Shown in pieces: positions 13,990 to 21,670 of a stretch of 36,258 nt of DNA; the first letter of the stretch is position 1, and every line of letters begins with the position of its first letter. This DNA is from Oscillospiraceae bacterium (GTDB taxonomy: Bacteria > Bacillota > Clostridia > Oscillospirales > Ruminococcaceae), in assembly GCA_016291435.1 (NCBI GenBank), contig JAEEXH010000022.1, positions 1 through 36,258 on the forward strand, in the 5' to 3' direction. The translations under genes were made by a program, and so were the position numbers. The notes under the pieces are model-generated. The model was not told the origin of the DNA and did not search any database. It worked only from the letters and a program-made list of their open reading frames with translations.

Positions 13990-16623
13990 ATGGCGAGCAA
14001 TCAAAATGACACCAAGGAACGAAAACTTGAGTATTTCTATCAGCTAAATAGTGTGATGCCATTGTTTAGAATTGCATCGGTTTCGATTCTCATCATAATG
14101 GGAGTATTAGTGATAGATATTCTTAATATTCCTTCTCTACTCTTTGAAAAAGCGCCTGAACAGCTAATACAGATTGTATTCGTAAGTGTTGTAATGCTTG
14201 CCGTTCTATGGATGCTTGAACACTCATATTTTCAAGCGTTCACATTGAAAACAGTAACACACATTGATGCTGCTATTATTTGCTTGTTTACATCTTCATT
14301 AATATTAAGAATAATATACTCTATTATAGTACCTAACTCCGCCTTCAAATCTAAAGGCACTTTAATCATAATGATTGTTGCATTATGTATGATTGTTTTT
14401 AGAGTACATAGGTGTAAATGCAAGCAGAATTTAAATGAACACTTATATGATCTTAAAGACATATTGAACAATAATTTTACGGTCTTAAATGATGAGCCCA
14501 TATTATTATCCGAGAAAGATGTAGATTATGATCTTTTGGATCGTAGTACAACGATTAATCAGCTATATTCTACCATCATTAATTTCCGTTCGGAACGCTC
14601 GTTTGTCATAGCGCTTTGTGGCGAATGGGGAAGCGGAAAGACAACAATTATAAATAATGTAAAGCGGTTGATTAACGAGAATAATAGAGAAGCTGTTGTA
14701 ATTGATGATTTTGATCCCTGGATTTTTGGAACACGCGACGCATTGTTATTATCAATGTATGATAAAATATTACAGAAAACTGGCATTAAATACAGTGTTT
14801 TAAAAAGTAAAAGAATAGCATCTTGTTTAAAACAGACTTTTGGCGACATTGGCAATACCATAACAAAATCGAAAGAAATCGGTTCCCTTTTTAAAGAATT
14901 GACCTCTCCTAATAGCTCATCTGATCAAATAACAACCATCAAAGCAGAATTGACCATGTATTTAAACTCTCTCAATAAGCCCATAGTCTTCATTATTGAC
15001 AATATCGATCGAGCTGAAGCAGATAATATCCTTTTCCTGTTTAAATTGATAGGGACTATATTTGATCTCCCAAATATTCTTTACATATTATCCTATGATT
15101 CGAATCGGGTAAAAGAACTGATAAATAACACTGCAAAAATTCACCCTAAATATATAGAAAAAATAGTTCAGCAAGAAATACAGATTCCATCGGCTCCTAA
15201 AGAGCATCTCGCAGCAGTGTATCAAATTTGTACTCAAAACATCTTGCAGCGTTATGGCATTGATTTTATGAGTAACAGAATATATACTGAAGTGTGCAAT
15301 GTGTTATGTAGTGACGGAAACGAAAACATTCGTAATTTTAAAAGATTGGTGAATTCTGTTTATTCCAATGTGCTTCCAAGTTGTAAACGACTTGATACAG
15401 CGACACTATTTTCGCTTGAGGCTATAAGATTTATTGTCCCTGAATTGTACGAACAGATTAGAACAAACCAAGAATATTTCATCTCGAGAGATACAATTTT
15501 ATCAGAGGAAAAAATAAGGATTAATTATTATAACAGGGAACAGTTTAATAAAAAAGGTAAGGCATATTATGATCAATTGTCTGATAAATATTCACGCTAT
15601 TTACCAATACTAAGTTTATTATTCCCATACGCTTCGCGATATATCAGACATGAGGAGTTAATGCCACAATATTCGTATGATAGCGACAGCTTTAACAGTA
15701 AATACCCTATTTATAGCGCCAAATTTTTCGATTTGTATTTTTCATATGGTAGTAATGAGTTTTCGATTATCTGCGAGTCCGTTGAAAATATGATTGCAAG
15801 CATTAACAACTCTGAAAAGAAAAAAGCAAGAACCATCTTAAAAAAGTATATCAATGAAATCGATACTAATTGGCAAAGGGAATGGTTTGAAACATTGCAA
15901 CTCTATACCGATGAGATTCTTGATTCTAGGAAATATGCATTGACAAAAGCTATCTGGTGGCAACTTGACTCAATTGACAATGGTTTAGAGTTTATGATGC
16001 TAAGTGCCCACCAGCGTGCTCTCATCATAATTGCAATATTAATAAAACAAATGAAAGCCGAGGAAGTAAGTGATTTTTATAGAAAATTAGGCAATAAATA
16101 TCAATGGGTTTTGCTGATTAGCGATCTAATCTATTGGATGGAGGTGGATAATAAACATTCAACCTCAGATAATAAATGGATTGATGATTTAAGAACCATT
16201 TACGCTAATATGTGCAACAAAATAATAGAAGAGAAGGTTCATTTATACGATTCTGCTTATTATCGCTATAAAAATATTTACGGCATATTACGCTTTTTCT
16301 GTGGCGAAAAGAACACTATTGATGATCGGGAAGTATGCAAACAATATATTCAGAATACATTCCTAGATGAATATGTTTATCGATTATTAGCAGATTGTAT
16401 TACCACTTCTCGCAGCGGAAATGTCTATGGCTACACTATTCAAGCTGATTCGGACCTTCTGCAATTCGTTGATAAAATTCGGATCGATGAAGCAATACAA
16501 CAAAGGCCACCGCGATCTGATATAGAAAAAATAGTCTTAAATCTATACCAAGAATATTGTGTAACAGGTCATGATGTTGAAAACCAATACTATTCATCCA
16601 CTCCTTTAAAGTTCAAATTATAA
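13990..16623 (+). CDS. Membrane-anchored KAP-family P-loop NTPase
   Basis: An 877-residue protein. Four hydrophobic segments lie near the N-terminus (about 25-45, 58-77, 92-113, 123-138). They are followed by a KAP-type NTPase: Walker A GEWGSGKTT (211-219), FDPWIF (241-246), and Walker B FIIDNIDR (334-341) followed by LYILSYDSN. The FxPW block and the insertion of membrane helices are hallmarks of the KAP group, which includes the phage-excluding PifA of plasmid F. The C-terminal 450 residues are helical, with no family I recognise. GAAGGTG precedes the ATG, 13 bases after the HNH-like gene. The gene is strongly A+T-rich, which points to transfer. A probable role is ATP-driven sensing or membrane-sited effector action in phage defence, inferred from family and neighbours. 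Confidence 0.82.
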   Translation: MASNQNDTKERKLEYFYQLNSVMPLFRIASVSILIIMGVLVIDILNIPSLLFEKAPEQLIQIVFVSVVMLAVLWMLEHSYFQAFTLKTVTHIDAAIICLFTSSLILRIIYSIIVPNSAFKSKGTLIIMIVALCMIVFRVHRCKCKQNLNEHLYDLKDILNNNFTVLNDEPILLSEKDVDYDLLDRSTTINQLYSTIINFRSERSFVIALCGEWGSGKTTIINNVKRLINENNREAVVIDDFDPWIFGTRDALLLSMYDKILQKTGIKYSVLKSKRIASCLKQTFGDIGNTITKSKEIGSLFKELTSPNSSSDQITTIKAELTMYLNSLNKPIVFIIDNIDRAEADNILFLFKLIGTIFDLPNILYILSYDSNRVKELINNTAKIHPKYIEKIVQQEIQIPSAPKEHLAAVYQICTQNILQRYGIDFMSNRIYTEVCNVLCSDGNENIRNFKRLVNSVYSNVLPSCKRLDTATLFSLEAIRFIVPELYEQIRTNQEYFISRDTILSEEKIRINYYNREQFNKKGKAYYDQLSDKYSRYLPILSLLFPYASRYIRHEELMPQYSYDSDSFNSKYPIYSAKFFDLYFSYGSNEFSIICESVENMIASINNSEKKKARTILKKYINEIDTNWQREWFETLQLYTDEILDSRKYALTKAIWWQLDSIDNGLEFMMLSAHQRALIIIAILIKQMKAEEVSDFYRKLGNKYQWVLLISDLIYWMEVDNKHSTSDNKWIDDLRTIYANMCNKIIEEKVHLYDSAYYRYKNIYGILRFFCGEKNTIDDREVCKQYIQNTFLDEYVYRLLADCITTSRSGNVYGYTIQADSDLLQFVDKIRIDEAIQQRPPRSDIEKIVLNLYQEYCVTGHDVENQYYSSTPLKFKL

Positions 16624-16710
16624 AATGCGAATGAATAGAGAAACAGGATTTCTTTAGCGAACCGCCTAAGTAATTATTTGCTTTGCTGGATGACAGTACA
16701 ATAAAAAAGC

Positions 16711-16751
16711 AACACCGTACATGACTTGTTTGAATCTGCGCGGTGTTTTTC
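16711..16751 (+). terminator. Possible terminator of the defence operon
   Basis: AACACCG (16711-16717) pairs with CGGTGTT (16741-16747), followed by TTT. The 23-base loop is long, so strength is uncertain. No gene is seen from 16624 to 16835. Confidence 0.5.
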
Positions 16752-16835
16752 GCGGTGAATAATATGTGTGAAAAGGGTTTGGGAATTGCCCAAGGATGAG
16801 ACAGAGCACCCAAGTCAGTATTGATCGACCGGAAA

Positions 16836-16926
16836 TGTATATGCCGCCCCCAGAACCGCACCTGCACGGGGGTTCGACCGCACTCTGCCGGGCATTGAAC
16901 CGCACGCTGCCGGACGTTGACCGCAC
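16836..16926 (+). repeat. Left end of the IS21 element, four transposase-site repeats
   Basis: Terminal TGTATATGCCGCCCCCAG is followed by four GA(A)CCGCAC units starting at 16853, 16876, 16897 and 16919, spaced 21-23 bases (two helical turns). This is the multiple-site end expected for IS21 IstA binding. Confidence 0.88.
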
Positions 16927-16946
16927 CTATCCGAATCCTGTATACT
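16917..16946 (+). promoter_or_regulatory. Transposase promoter within the left IS end
   Basis: TTGACC (16917-16922), 18-base spacer, TATACT (16941-16946) preceded by TG. The -35 lies within the fourth IstA-site repeat, so IstA binding could repress its own transcription. Confidence 0.65.
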
Positions 16947-16994
16947 AATCATAGCACACAACAATGTGTGACTTGAAATACAGGAGGTTCGGAT

Positions 16995-18545
16995 ATGACG
17001 AACTATCGGAAAATCTTGGAGATGCATTCCCAGGGGCATAGCCAGAGAAGCATCGAAGCGAGCGTTCACTGCTCACATCAGACGGTCAGGTCAGTACTCG
17101 ACCGCGCTCAGGAACTGCACATCACCTGGCCGCTTGATGACGATGTGACCAACGAGGCGCTTGACGAGCTGCTCTACGGTAGACACGAAAGCAGCCCCAC
17201 GCCCTATGCTGTCATCAACTACGAGTACATTCATCAGCAGTTATCCCAGAAGGGCGTTACGCTCACACTGCTCTGGCAGGAGTATTGCGAAGCAGCCTAC
17301 GCCAACGGCGAAACGCCGTACATGAGCACGCAGTTCGGCGACAAATACCGCCGTTGGGCGCGTGTCACGAAAGCAACAATGCGCGTCACCCACAAGCCTG
17401 GTGACACCATGCAGGTCGATTGGGCGGGTGGTACGATCCCGTATTATGACTCCGTGACCGGCGAGGAGTACAAGGCGTATCTGTTCGTGGCAGCATTGCC
17501 GTGCAGCAGCTACCTCTATGTGGAAGCCTGCGCAGACATGAAGATCGAGAACTGGCTGATGTGCCACGTTCATGCTTACGCATATTTCGGCGGTGTGACG
17601 CGGATTCTGGTACCGGATAACCTCAAAACCGGTGTAACCGCCAATACCCGCTATGAAACACAGTTGAATCATAGTTACCAGGAACTTGCAGAATACTACG
17701 GCACGGCAATCGTTCCGGCGCGTGTACGCAAGCCACAGGACAAAGGGCTTGTAGAAAAGTCGGTCGGATTCTCCACGACATGGATCAGCGCAGCACTTCG
17801 TGAACGTAAGTTTTTCTCCATTGCGGAGGTGCAGGAAGCCGTCGCAGAACGTCTGGAATACATCAACACCAAGCCATTTCAGAAGCGTCCTGGCTGCCGC
17901 AGAGAGGCGTATCTTGCAGAGGAGAAGGAATTCATGCTGCCGCTTCCAAAGCAGCCGTATGAGCCATCTGTATGGAAGCAGCAGGTAGTTGGCAATGACT
18001 ATCTGATCTCGGACGGGATGAACAAGTACTCTGTGCCGTTTGACCTGATCGGCGAACAAGTACAGATCAGATTGACACGCGATCTAGTTGAGGTGTATTT
18101 CAAGGGCAGCCGCATGACCTCTCACAAACGGCTCGAAAAGTACAGTGTCCAGCCAATTGTGAAGCCGGAGCATATGCCAGACAGACATCGGGAATACCTG
18201 CATTGCAATGCTGACGAGTTCAGGACATGGGCGAAAACCATTGGAAAATCTACTGAGGAGATCGTGAGATACTTCCTGTCCTCCGGTGCTGCTGCTGAAC
18301 AGGGCTACAAGGCTTGTGTCAGCCTGACGAAGCTCGGAAAGCGGTACGGCAAAAAGAAGCTGGAATCTGCCTGTGAGCGAATGCTGGCCTTTACCTCATC
18401 GCCGTCTATCCGCACAATTGCAACGCTTTTGAAGAACAGTCGCGAGCCGGAAAAGAGTTCCGAAGAAACGGAATCCGGCAGCAAGTACGGCATTACCCGC
18501 GGCGCAGCCTACTGGAAAAAGGGAGGTGGCGGTAATGTTGAATAA
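16995..18545 (+). CDS. istA: IS21 transposase IstA
   Basis: A 516-residue DDE transposase. An N-terminal helix-turn-helix covers about 1-45 ([20 protein letters not shown]). The catalytic core has D142 (MQVDWAG), D208 (VPDNLKTG) and E254 ([10 protein letters not shown]), and a C-terminal beta-barrel holds [14 protein letters not shown]. It cuts and joins the element ends with help from IstB. AGGAGG lies 8 bases before the ATG. No frameshift or stop interrupts it. Confidence 0.95.
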   Translation: MTNYRKILEMHSQGHSQRSIEASVHCSHQTVRSVLDRAQELHITWPLDDDVTNEALDELLYGRHESSPTPYAVINYEYIHQQLSQKGVTLTLLWQEYCEAAYANGETPYMSTQFGDKYRRWARVTKATMRVTHKPGDTMQVDWAGGTIPYYDSVTGEEYKAYLFVAALPCSSYLYVEACADMKIENWLMCHVHAYAYFGGVTRILVPDNLKTGVTANTRYETQLNHSYQELAEYYGTAIVPARVRKPQDKGLVEKSVGFSTTWISAALRERKFFSIAEVQEAVAERLEYINTKPFQKRPGCRREAYLAEEKEFMLPLPKQPYEPSVWKQQVVGNDYLISDGMNKYSVPFDLIGEQVQIRLTRDLVEVYFKGSRMTSHKRLEKYSVQPIVKPEHMPDRHREYLHCNADEFRTWAKTIGKSTEEIVRYFLSSGAAAEQGYKACVSLTKLGKRYGKKKLESACERMLAFTSSPSIRTIATLLKNSREPEKSSEETESGSKYGITRGAAYWKKGGGGNVE

Positions 18546-19302
18546 CACGTTAGAGCGCCTCCGTGCCATGAAAATGAGCGCGTTTGCGGATGAGCTGGAG
18601 CGCCAGGCCGAGGATGCAAGCAGCTATGGTCAGCTTGGATTCGAGGACAGATTGTCGCTGCTGGTCGATTGCGAGTGGAACCGTCGGCAGAATAACAAGC
18701 TTCTCCGCTTCATCCGAAATGCGCATTTTTCCAATCCTTCGGCTACGATGGAGGGCATTGAATACATTGAGGACAGGCATCTGGACAAGGGCAGGATGCT
18801 GCGATTTGCGACCTGCCGGTATGTTGACGAGGGGCGGCATATTATCCTGAAGGGTGCTTCTGGAAACGGCAAAACCTACATCGCCTGTGCGCTTGGCAAC
18901 GCTGCCTGCCGCAAGTTCAAGTCAGTGCGTTACATCCGGATGCCGGAGCTTCTGGACGAGCTGAGTGTTGCTAAGGCAAACGGCGAATTTGCAAAGGTTA
19001 TCAAGGCATACAAGAAGGTGGATCTGCTGATCCTTGATGAGTGGCTGATCCGCTGCCTGACGCCGAATGAGAGCTATGATCTGCTGGAGATCATTGAATC
19101 GCGTATTGAGCGGTCTATGATTTTCTGTACGCAATACCATACCGAGGGGTGGTACGACCGCATCAACGCTGATCCGAACAATGACAGCCCGATCTCTGAT
19201 GCGATCATTGACAGGATCGTCAACACCGCATATCCGGTCATGATCGACGGAGAAGTCTCAATGCGCAGGCGGCATGGACTCCCGGAAGGAGCAGAGCCGT
19301 GA
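18535..19302 (+). CDS. istB: IS21 helper ATPase IstB
   Basis: A 255-residue AAA+ ATPase related to DnaC. Walker A is GASGNGKT (107-114) and Walker B is LLILDEW (164-170). IstB loads on target DNA and directs IstA to it. GGGAGG (18521-18526) lies 8 bases before the ATG at 18535, favouring it over an in-frame GTG at 18526 that overlaps the ribosome-binding site. It overlaps the end of istA by 11 bases, typical of IS21. Confidence 0.95.
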   Translation: MLNNTLERLRAMKMSAFADELERQAEDASSYGQLGFEDRLSLLVDCEWNRRQNNKLLRFIRNAHFSNPSATMEGIEYIEDRHLDKGRMLRFATCRYVDEGRHIILKGASGNGKTYIACALGNAACRKFKSVRYIRMPELLDELSVAKANGEFAKVIKAYKKVDLLILDEWLIRCLTPNESYDLLEIIESRIERSMIFCTQYHTEGWYDRINADPNNDSPISDAIIDRIVNTAYPVMIDGEVSMRRRHGLPEGAEP

Positions 19303-19496
19303 TGGAGAATTACTGTGCTTTTAGTCAGGATCACAAGTGCCTGAAATGGTACGATTATGAGCTTACTCGACATGAATTGGAAGAAGCTGACCGCCTTTGT
19401 CACGGTAACTGGATAGAGATCCAGCGCCTGTATGCGTACATTGACGAACTCAGAGCCATTCTTGAGAAAAATCATATAGATTATCCTGAGCTCTAA
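19302..19496 (+). CDS. Small third ORF of the IS21 element
   Basis: A 64-residue frame, [20 protein letters not shown] onward, whose ATG overlaps the istB stop (TGATG), suggesting translational coupling. It is charged, helical in its second half (LEEADRLCHGNWIEIQRLYA) and has no known domain. It lies inside the element before the right end and so moves with it. It could be a real accessory protein of this IS subgroup; function unknown. Confidence 0.55.
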   Translation: MENYCAFSQDHKCLKWYDYELTRHELEEADRLCHGNWIEIQRLYAYIDELRAILEKNHIDYPEL

Positions 19497-19561
19497 TCAA
19501 GCTCAGGGCTGAGTTTCCTGAAGGGAGCCTGCTGGTGTATTCTGACAGGCTCCTGCTTCGG

Positions 19562-19652
19562 GTGCGGTTTTGCTCCGGCAAGATGCGGTTCAACGTCCGG
19601 CAAGGCGCGGTTTGCACCCCGTGCAGGTGCGGTTCTGGGGGCGGCATATACA
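19562..19652 (-). repeat. Right end of the IS21 element, four repeats
   Basis: GTGCGGTT-type units start at about 19562, 19583, 19605 and 19627, again about 22 bases apart, followed by CTGGGGGCGGCATATACA. It mirrors the left end. Confidence 0.88.
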
Positions 19653-19790
19653 CAAGGGATATATTTGAAAAGAGTATACTACAAAATGTTAATCCATTGG
19701 ATTTCTGCATGAGATTTGAAAACAGGTGTAACATGACAAATACGATGCTCATGAAAAAAATACAGCCATACGAAGTTGGATAATCCCCTC

Positions 19791-19819
19791 TTGACAACCG
19801 CCTCAATTTGCGCTATAAT
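19791..19819 (+). promoter_or_regulatory. Consensus promoter without a downstream protein gene
   Basis: TTGACA (19791-19796), 17-base spacer, TATAAT (19814-19819): perfect consensus boxes. Confidence 0.85.
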
Positions 19820-19825
19820 ACCAAA

Positions 19826-20176
19826 TAAGGAGCAAGCCACCGGGCACATATTCTCCTATAAGTCGCTGGTTTTGGTTATCATGGCGCTAAAAAAATGATA
19901 ACTCGGCATCAGTGGGCAGTATAGTACAGAGCAAAATGTATAACTGAGATACCACAACGCAAATTGCCTAAGCAAATTTGTTTAGTACCGGGTGAAATCT
20001 GGGGAGTGGGAATAATAAACACCCCGAAAAATAGGGCGTAAGCACGCCAAAAGCCGTTATCAAACTGTTATCATGGCAACGATTTGGCAACATTTCTCTA
20101 TCATCGACAACAGTATAAAAATATTTGTCTGAAAAGATAAGAGCTGTCCGATTCAAGTTAGAATCGGACAGCTCTT
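19826..20176 (+). ncRNA. Candidate structured non-coding RNA, about 350 nt
   Basis: From the consensus promoter to the terminator hairpin there is no plausible reading frame on the plus strand and none with a ribosome-binding site. Several helices can form: GTTATCAT (19875-19882) with ATGATAAC (19895-19902); CAAATT with AAATTTG (about 19960-19981); GGGTG with CACCC (about 19990 and 20020); and GGCGT-AAGC-ACGCC-type at 20035-20048. GTTATCATGGC is repeated at 19875 and 20067, so ATGATAAC could pair with either copy. It does not show the signatures I know for tmRNA, RNase P RNA, SRP RNA or common riboswitches. It may be an unlisted or simply unrecognised RNA; 6S-like RNA is not excluded. Confidence 0.45.
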
Positions 20177-20180
20177 TCGT
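20139..20180. terminator. Bidirectional terminator between the RNA candidate and the exopolysaccharide genes
   Basis: AAGAGCTGTCCGATTC (20139-20154) and GAATCGGACAGCTCTT (20161-20176) form a perfect 16-bp stem with a 6-base loop. The minus-strand tail (TATCTTTTC) is the more U-rich, so it mainly suits the transferase gene ending at 20231. Confidence 0.85.
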
Positions 20181-20230
20181 TATGATAATCTGAAAACCGT
20201 GCATCAAAGTGCTCGCTGCAAATGAACGGC

Positions 20231-21670
20231 TCACTCCGCGCCGTCCTTTTTCAGCACGGCAAACACCGTCCGAAGCACGCAGAGTGCGTCGAGATACACT
20301 GAGAAATGCTTGATATAGTAATACTCCAGCTCCAGCCGCTCGCGGTAGCCGATATTCGATCTGCCGTTGCATGCCCACCAGCCTGTGATGCCAGGACGGA
20401 CGCGCTGATAAAGCTGCAAGCCGCCGTGTGCCTCCAGCTCGCCTTCCACAAGCGGGCGCGGTCCGACAAGGCTCATATCGCCCCGCAGCAGATTGATGAC
20501 CTGCGGCAGCTCATCCACCGAGGTTTTGCGGAGCAGCTGCCCCGTCCTTGTGATGCGCGGATCATGCCGGAGCTTCTGACTGTGCTCCCATTCCGCACGG
20601 TACCGTTCATCCTTCAGCAGCTCGCTGAGACGCGCCTCTGCGCCGGGCACCATCGTGCGGTATTTCCAGATGCGGATGGGCTTGCCGTTCCGTCCGATGC
20701 GCATCTGTGTGTAGAAGATCGGTGCGCGGTCGCTGTGCAGCAGATAGGCAATCTTCACTGCCGCAGAAACCGGCAGGAGCAGCACAAGTCCCAGCAGCCC
20801 GAAGAGTACATCCAGCAGGCGCTTGACGCCGAGATAGAAGAGCTGCGGAAGCCGGAAGGAAAATGCGGTCATGCTCAGCGCCTTGCAGACGCCGAGATCG
20901 CTGACATACTGATCCTCTGTCTCGATGCCGAGGATCGCTTCCAGACTGATGTGCACATTGACGGCGTTGTCAATGAGCATGCGGTAATCTGCCTGCGGGA
21001 GCGCGGCGGGCGGCAGGGCGATCAGCACATCGCAGATCCGCTGCCGGATGATCTCTGCTGCGAAATCTCTGCCGAGCACCGGGATATTCTGATACGCTGC
21101 GGCACGCTCTGTGCCGGGGAAATGGATTGCCCGGATCTCATACGGCGAATAGTCGCCCGCTGTGACATCCCGGATCACGGCATCGGCATGTGCGCGGTCG
21201 GTGATGATGCAGAGCGGCACGGTTTTGTTGCCGCCGAGCCGCAGCTTTCCCGAGACGATCAGCTTTTTCAGGATGTATTTCAGCAGCAGCGACAGGATGA
21301 AATAAAAGACAAAGGTGAGCACGAAGATCGTGCGCGAGAGCTGCTCGCCGATTTTGAAAATATAGAGCATCAGCGCAACAGCGATCGCATTGGCTGCTGT
21401 CAGACGGAGCGCGCCGAAGATCTCCATGTAGAATTTCCGCCGCAGAATGCCGCTGTACGGATCCAGCAGCACGGTCATCAGGGCATCGGCGGCGAGAAAG
21501 AGCAGCACGATGCGGACGCACATCCCCGCAGACCATTCGGGATCCGGCAGAAACCACAGCCCGCCGAGCTTCAGCCAGAATGCAGCGGAAAAGGAGAGCA
21601 GCAGTGCAAGCATGTCCGCCAGCAGGAAGTCGAGATGCCGCAGCTGCGGGTATCGGTTCTGCATGCTCAT
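20231..21670 (-). CDS. Polyprenyl-phosphate sugar-phosphate transferase (exopolysaccharide)
   Basis: A 479-residue polyisoprenyl-phosphate hexose-1-phosphate transferase. The N-terminal four to five membrane helices (about 15-185) precede a nucleotide-binding-like middle domain and the C-terminal bacterial sugar transferase domain (about 293-479). Its conserved blocks are KYRTM, DELPQVINLLRGDMSLVGPR and RPGITGWWACNGRSN, and it ends LEYYYIKHFSVYLD. Such enzymes start repeat-unit assembly by moving a sugar phosphate from a UDP-sugar to undecaprenyl phosphate on the inner membrane face. The start at 21670 overlaps the TGA of the upstream gene (ATGA), with AAAGGA upstream; a longer frame to 21811 runs inside the ligase gene and is rejected. 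Only two genes form this unit, so other glycosyltransferases must be elsewhere. Confidence 0.9.
   Translation of the reverse strand: MSMQNRYPQLRHLDFLLADMLALLLSFSAAFWLKLGGLWFLPDPEWSAGMCVRIVLLFLAADALMTVLLDPYSGILRRKFYMEIFGALRLTAANAIAVALMLYIFKIGEQLSRTIFVLTFVFYFILSLLLKYILKKLIVSGKLRLGGNKTVPLCIITDRAHADAVIRDVTAGDYSPYEIRAIHFPGTERAAAYQNIPVLGRDFAAEIIRQRICDVLIALPPAALPQADYRMLIDNAVNVHISLEAILGIETEDQYVSDLGVCKALSMTAFSFRLPQLFYLGVKRLLDVLFGLLGLVLLLPVSAAVKIAYLLHSDRAPIFYTQMRIGRNGKPIRIWKYRTMVPGAEARLSELLKDERYRAEWEHSQKLRHDPRITRTGQLLRKTSVDELPQVINLLRGDMSLVGPRPLVEGELEAHGGLQLYQRVRPGITGWWACNGRSNIGYRERLELEYYYIKHFSVYLDALCVLRTVFAVLKKDGAE

Larger units (their letters stand above)
16836..19652 (+). mobile_element. IS21-family insertion sequence
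   Basis: A 2817-bp element bounded by TGTATATGCC (16836) and its inverse GGCATATACA (ending 19652). The terminal inverted repeats match almost perfectly for 34 bases and then as repeated subunits. It encodes IstA and IstB with overlapping reading frames, plus a small third frame. Both proteins appear full length with intact motifs, so the element may be active. The flanks GGAAA (left) and CAAGG (right) are not a target duplication, which is unusual for IS21. Confidence 0.92.

Noticed and set aside
19733-19783. Sixteen-codon frame between the IS element and the RNA promoter (MTNTMLMKKIQPYEVG)
   Set aside because: Too short, with only a weak ribosome-binding site; it could be a remnant of a gene cut by the IS but nothing supports it.
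9835-20100. tRNA-Lys 3' end (CATTTCTC) recurs at about 20091, as if attL/attR of an integrated island
   Set aside because: Only 8 bases match, no integrase gene is present, and such a match is expected by chance fairly often in 10 kb.
19826-20176. The RNA candidate as tmRNA or RNase P RNA
   Set aside because: No tRNA-like ends or tag frame, and no GAGGAAAGTCC or ACAGAA-type conserved core.
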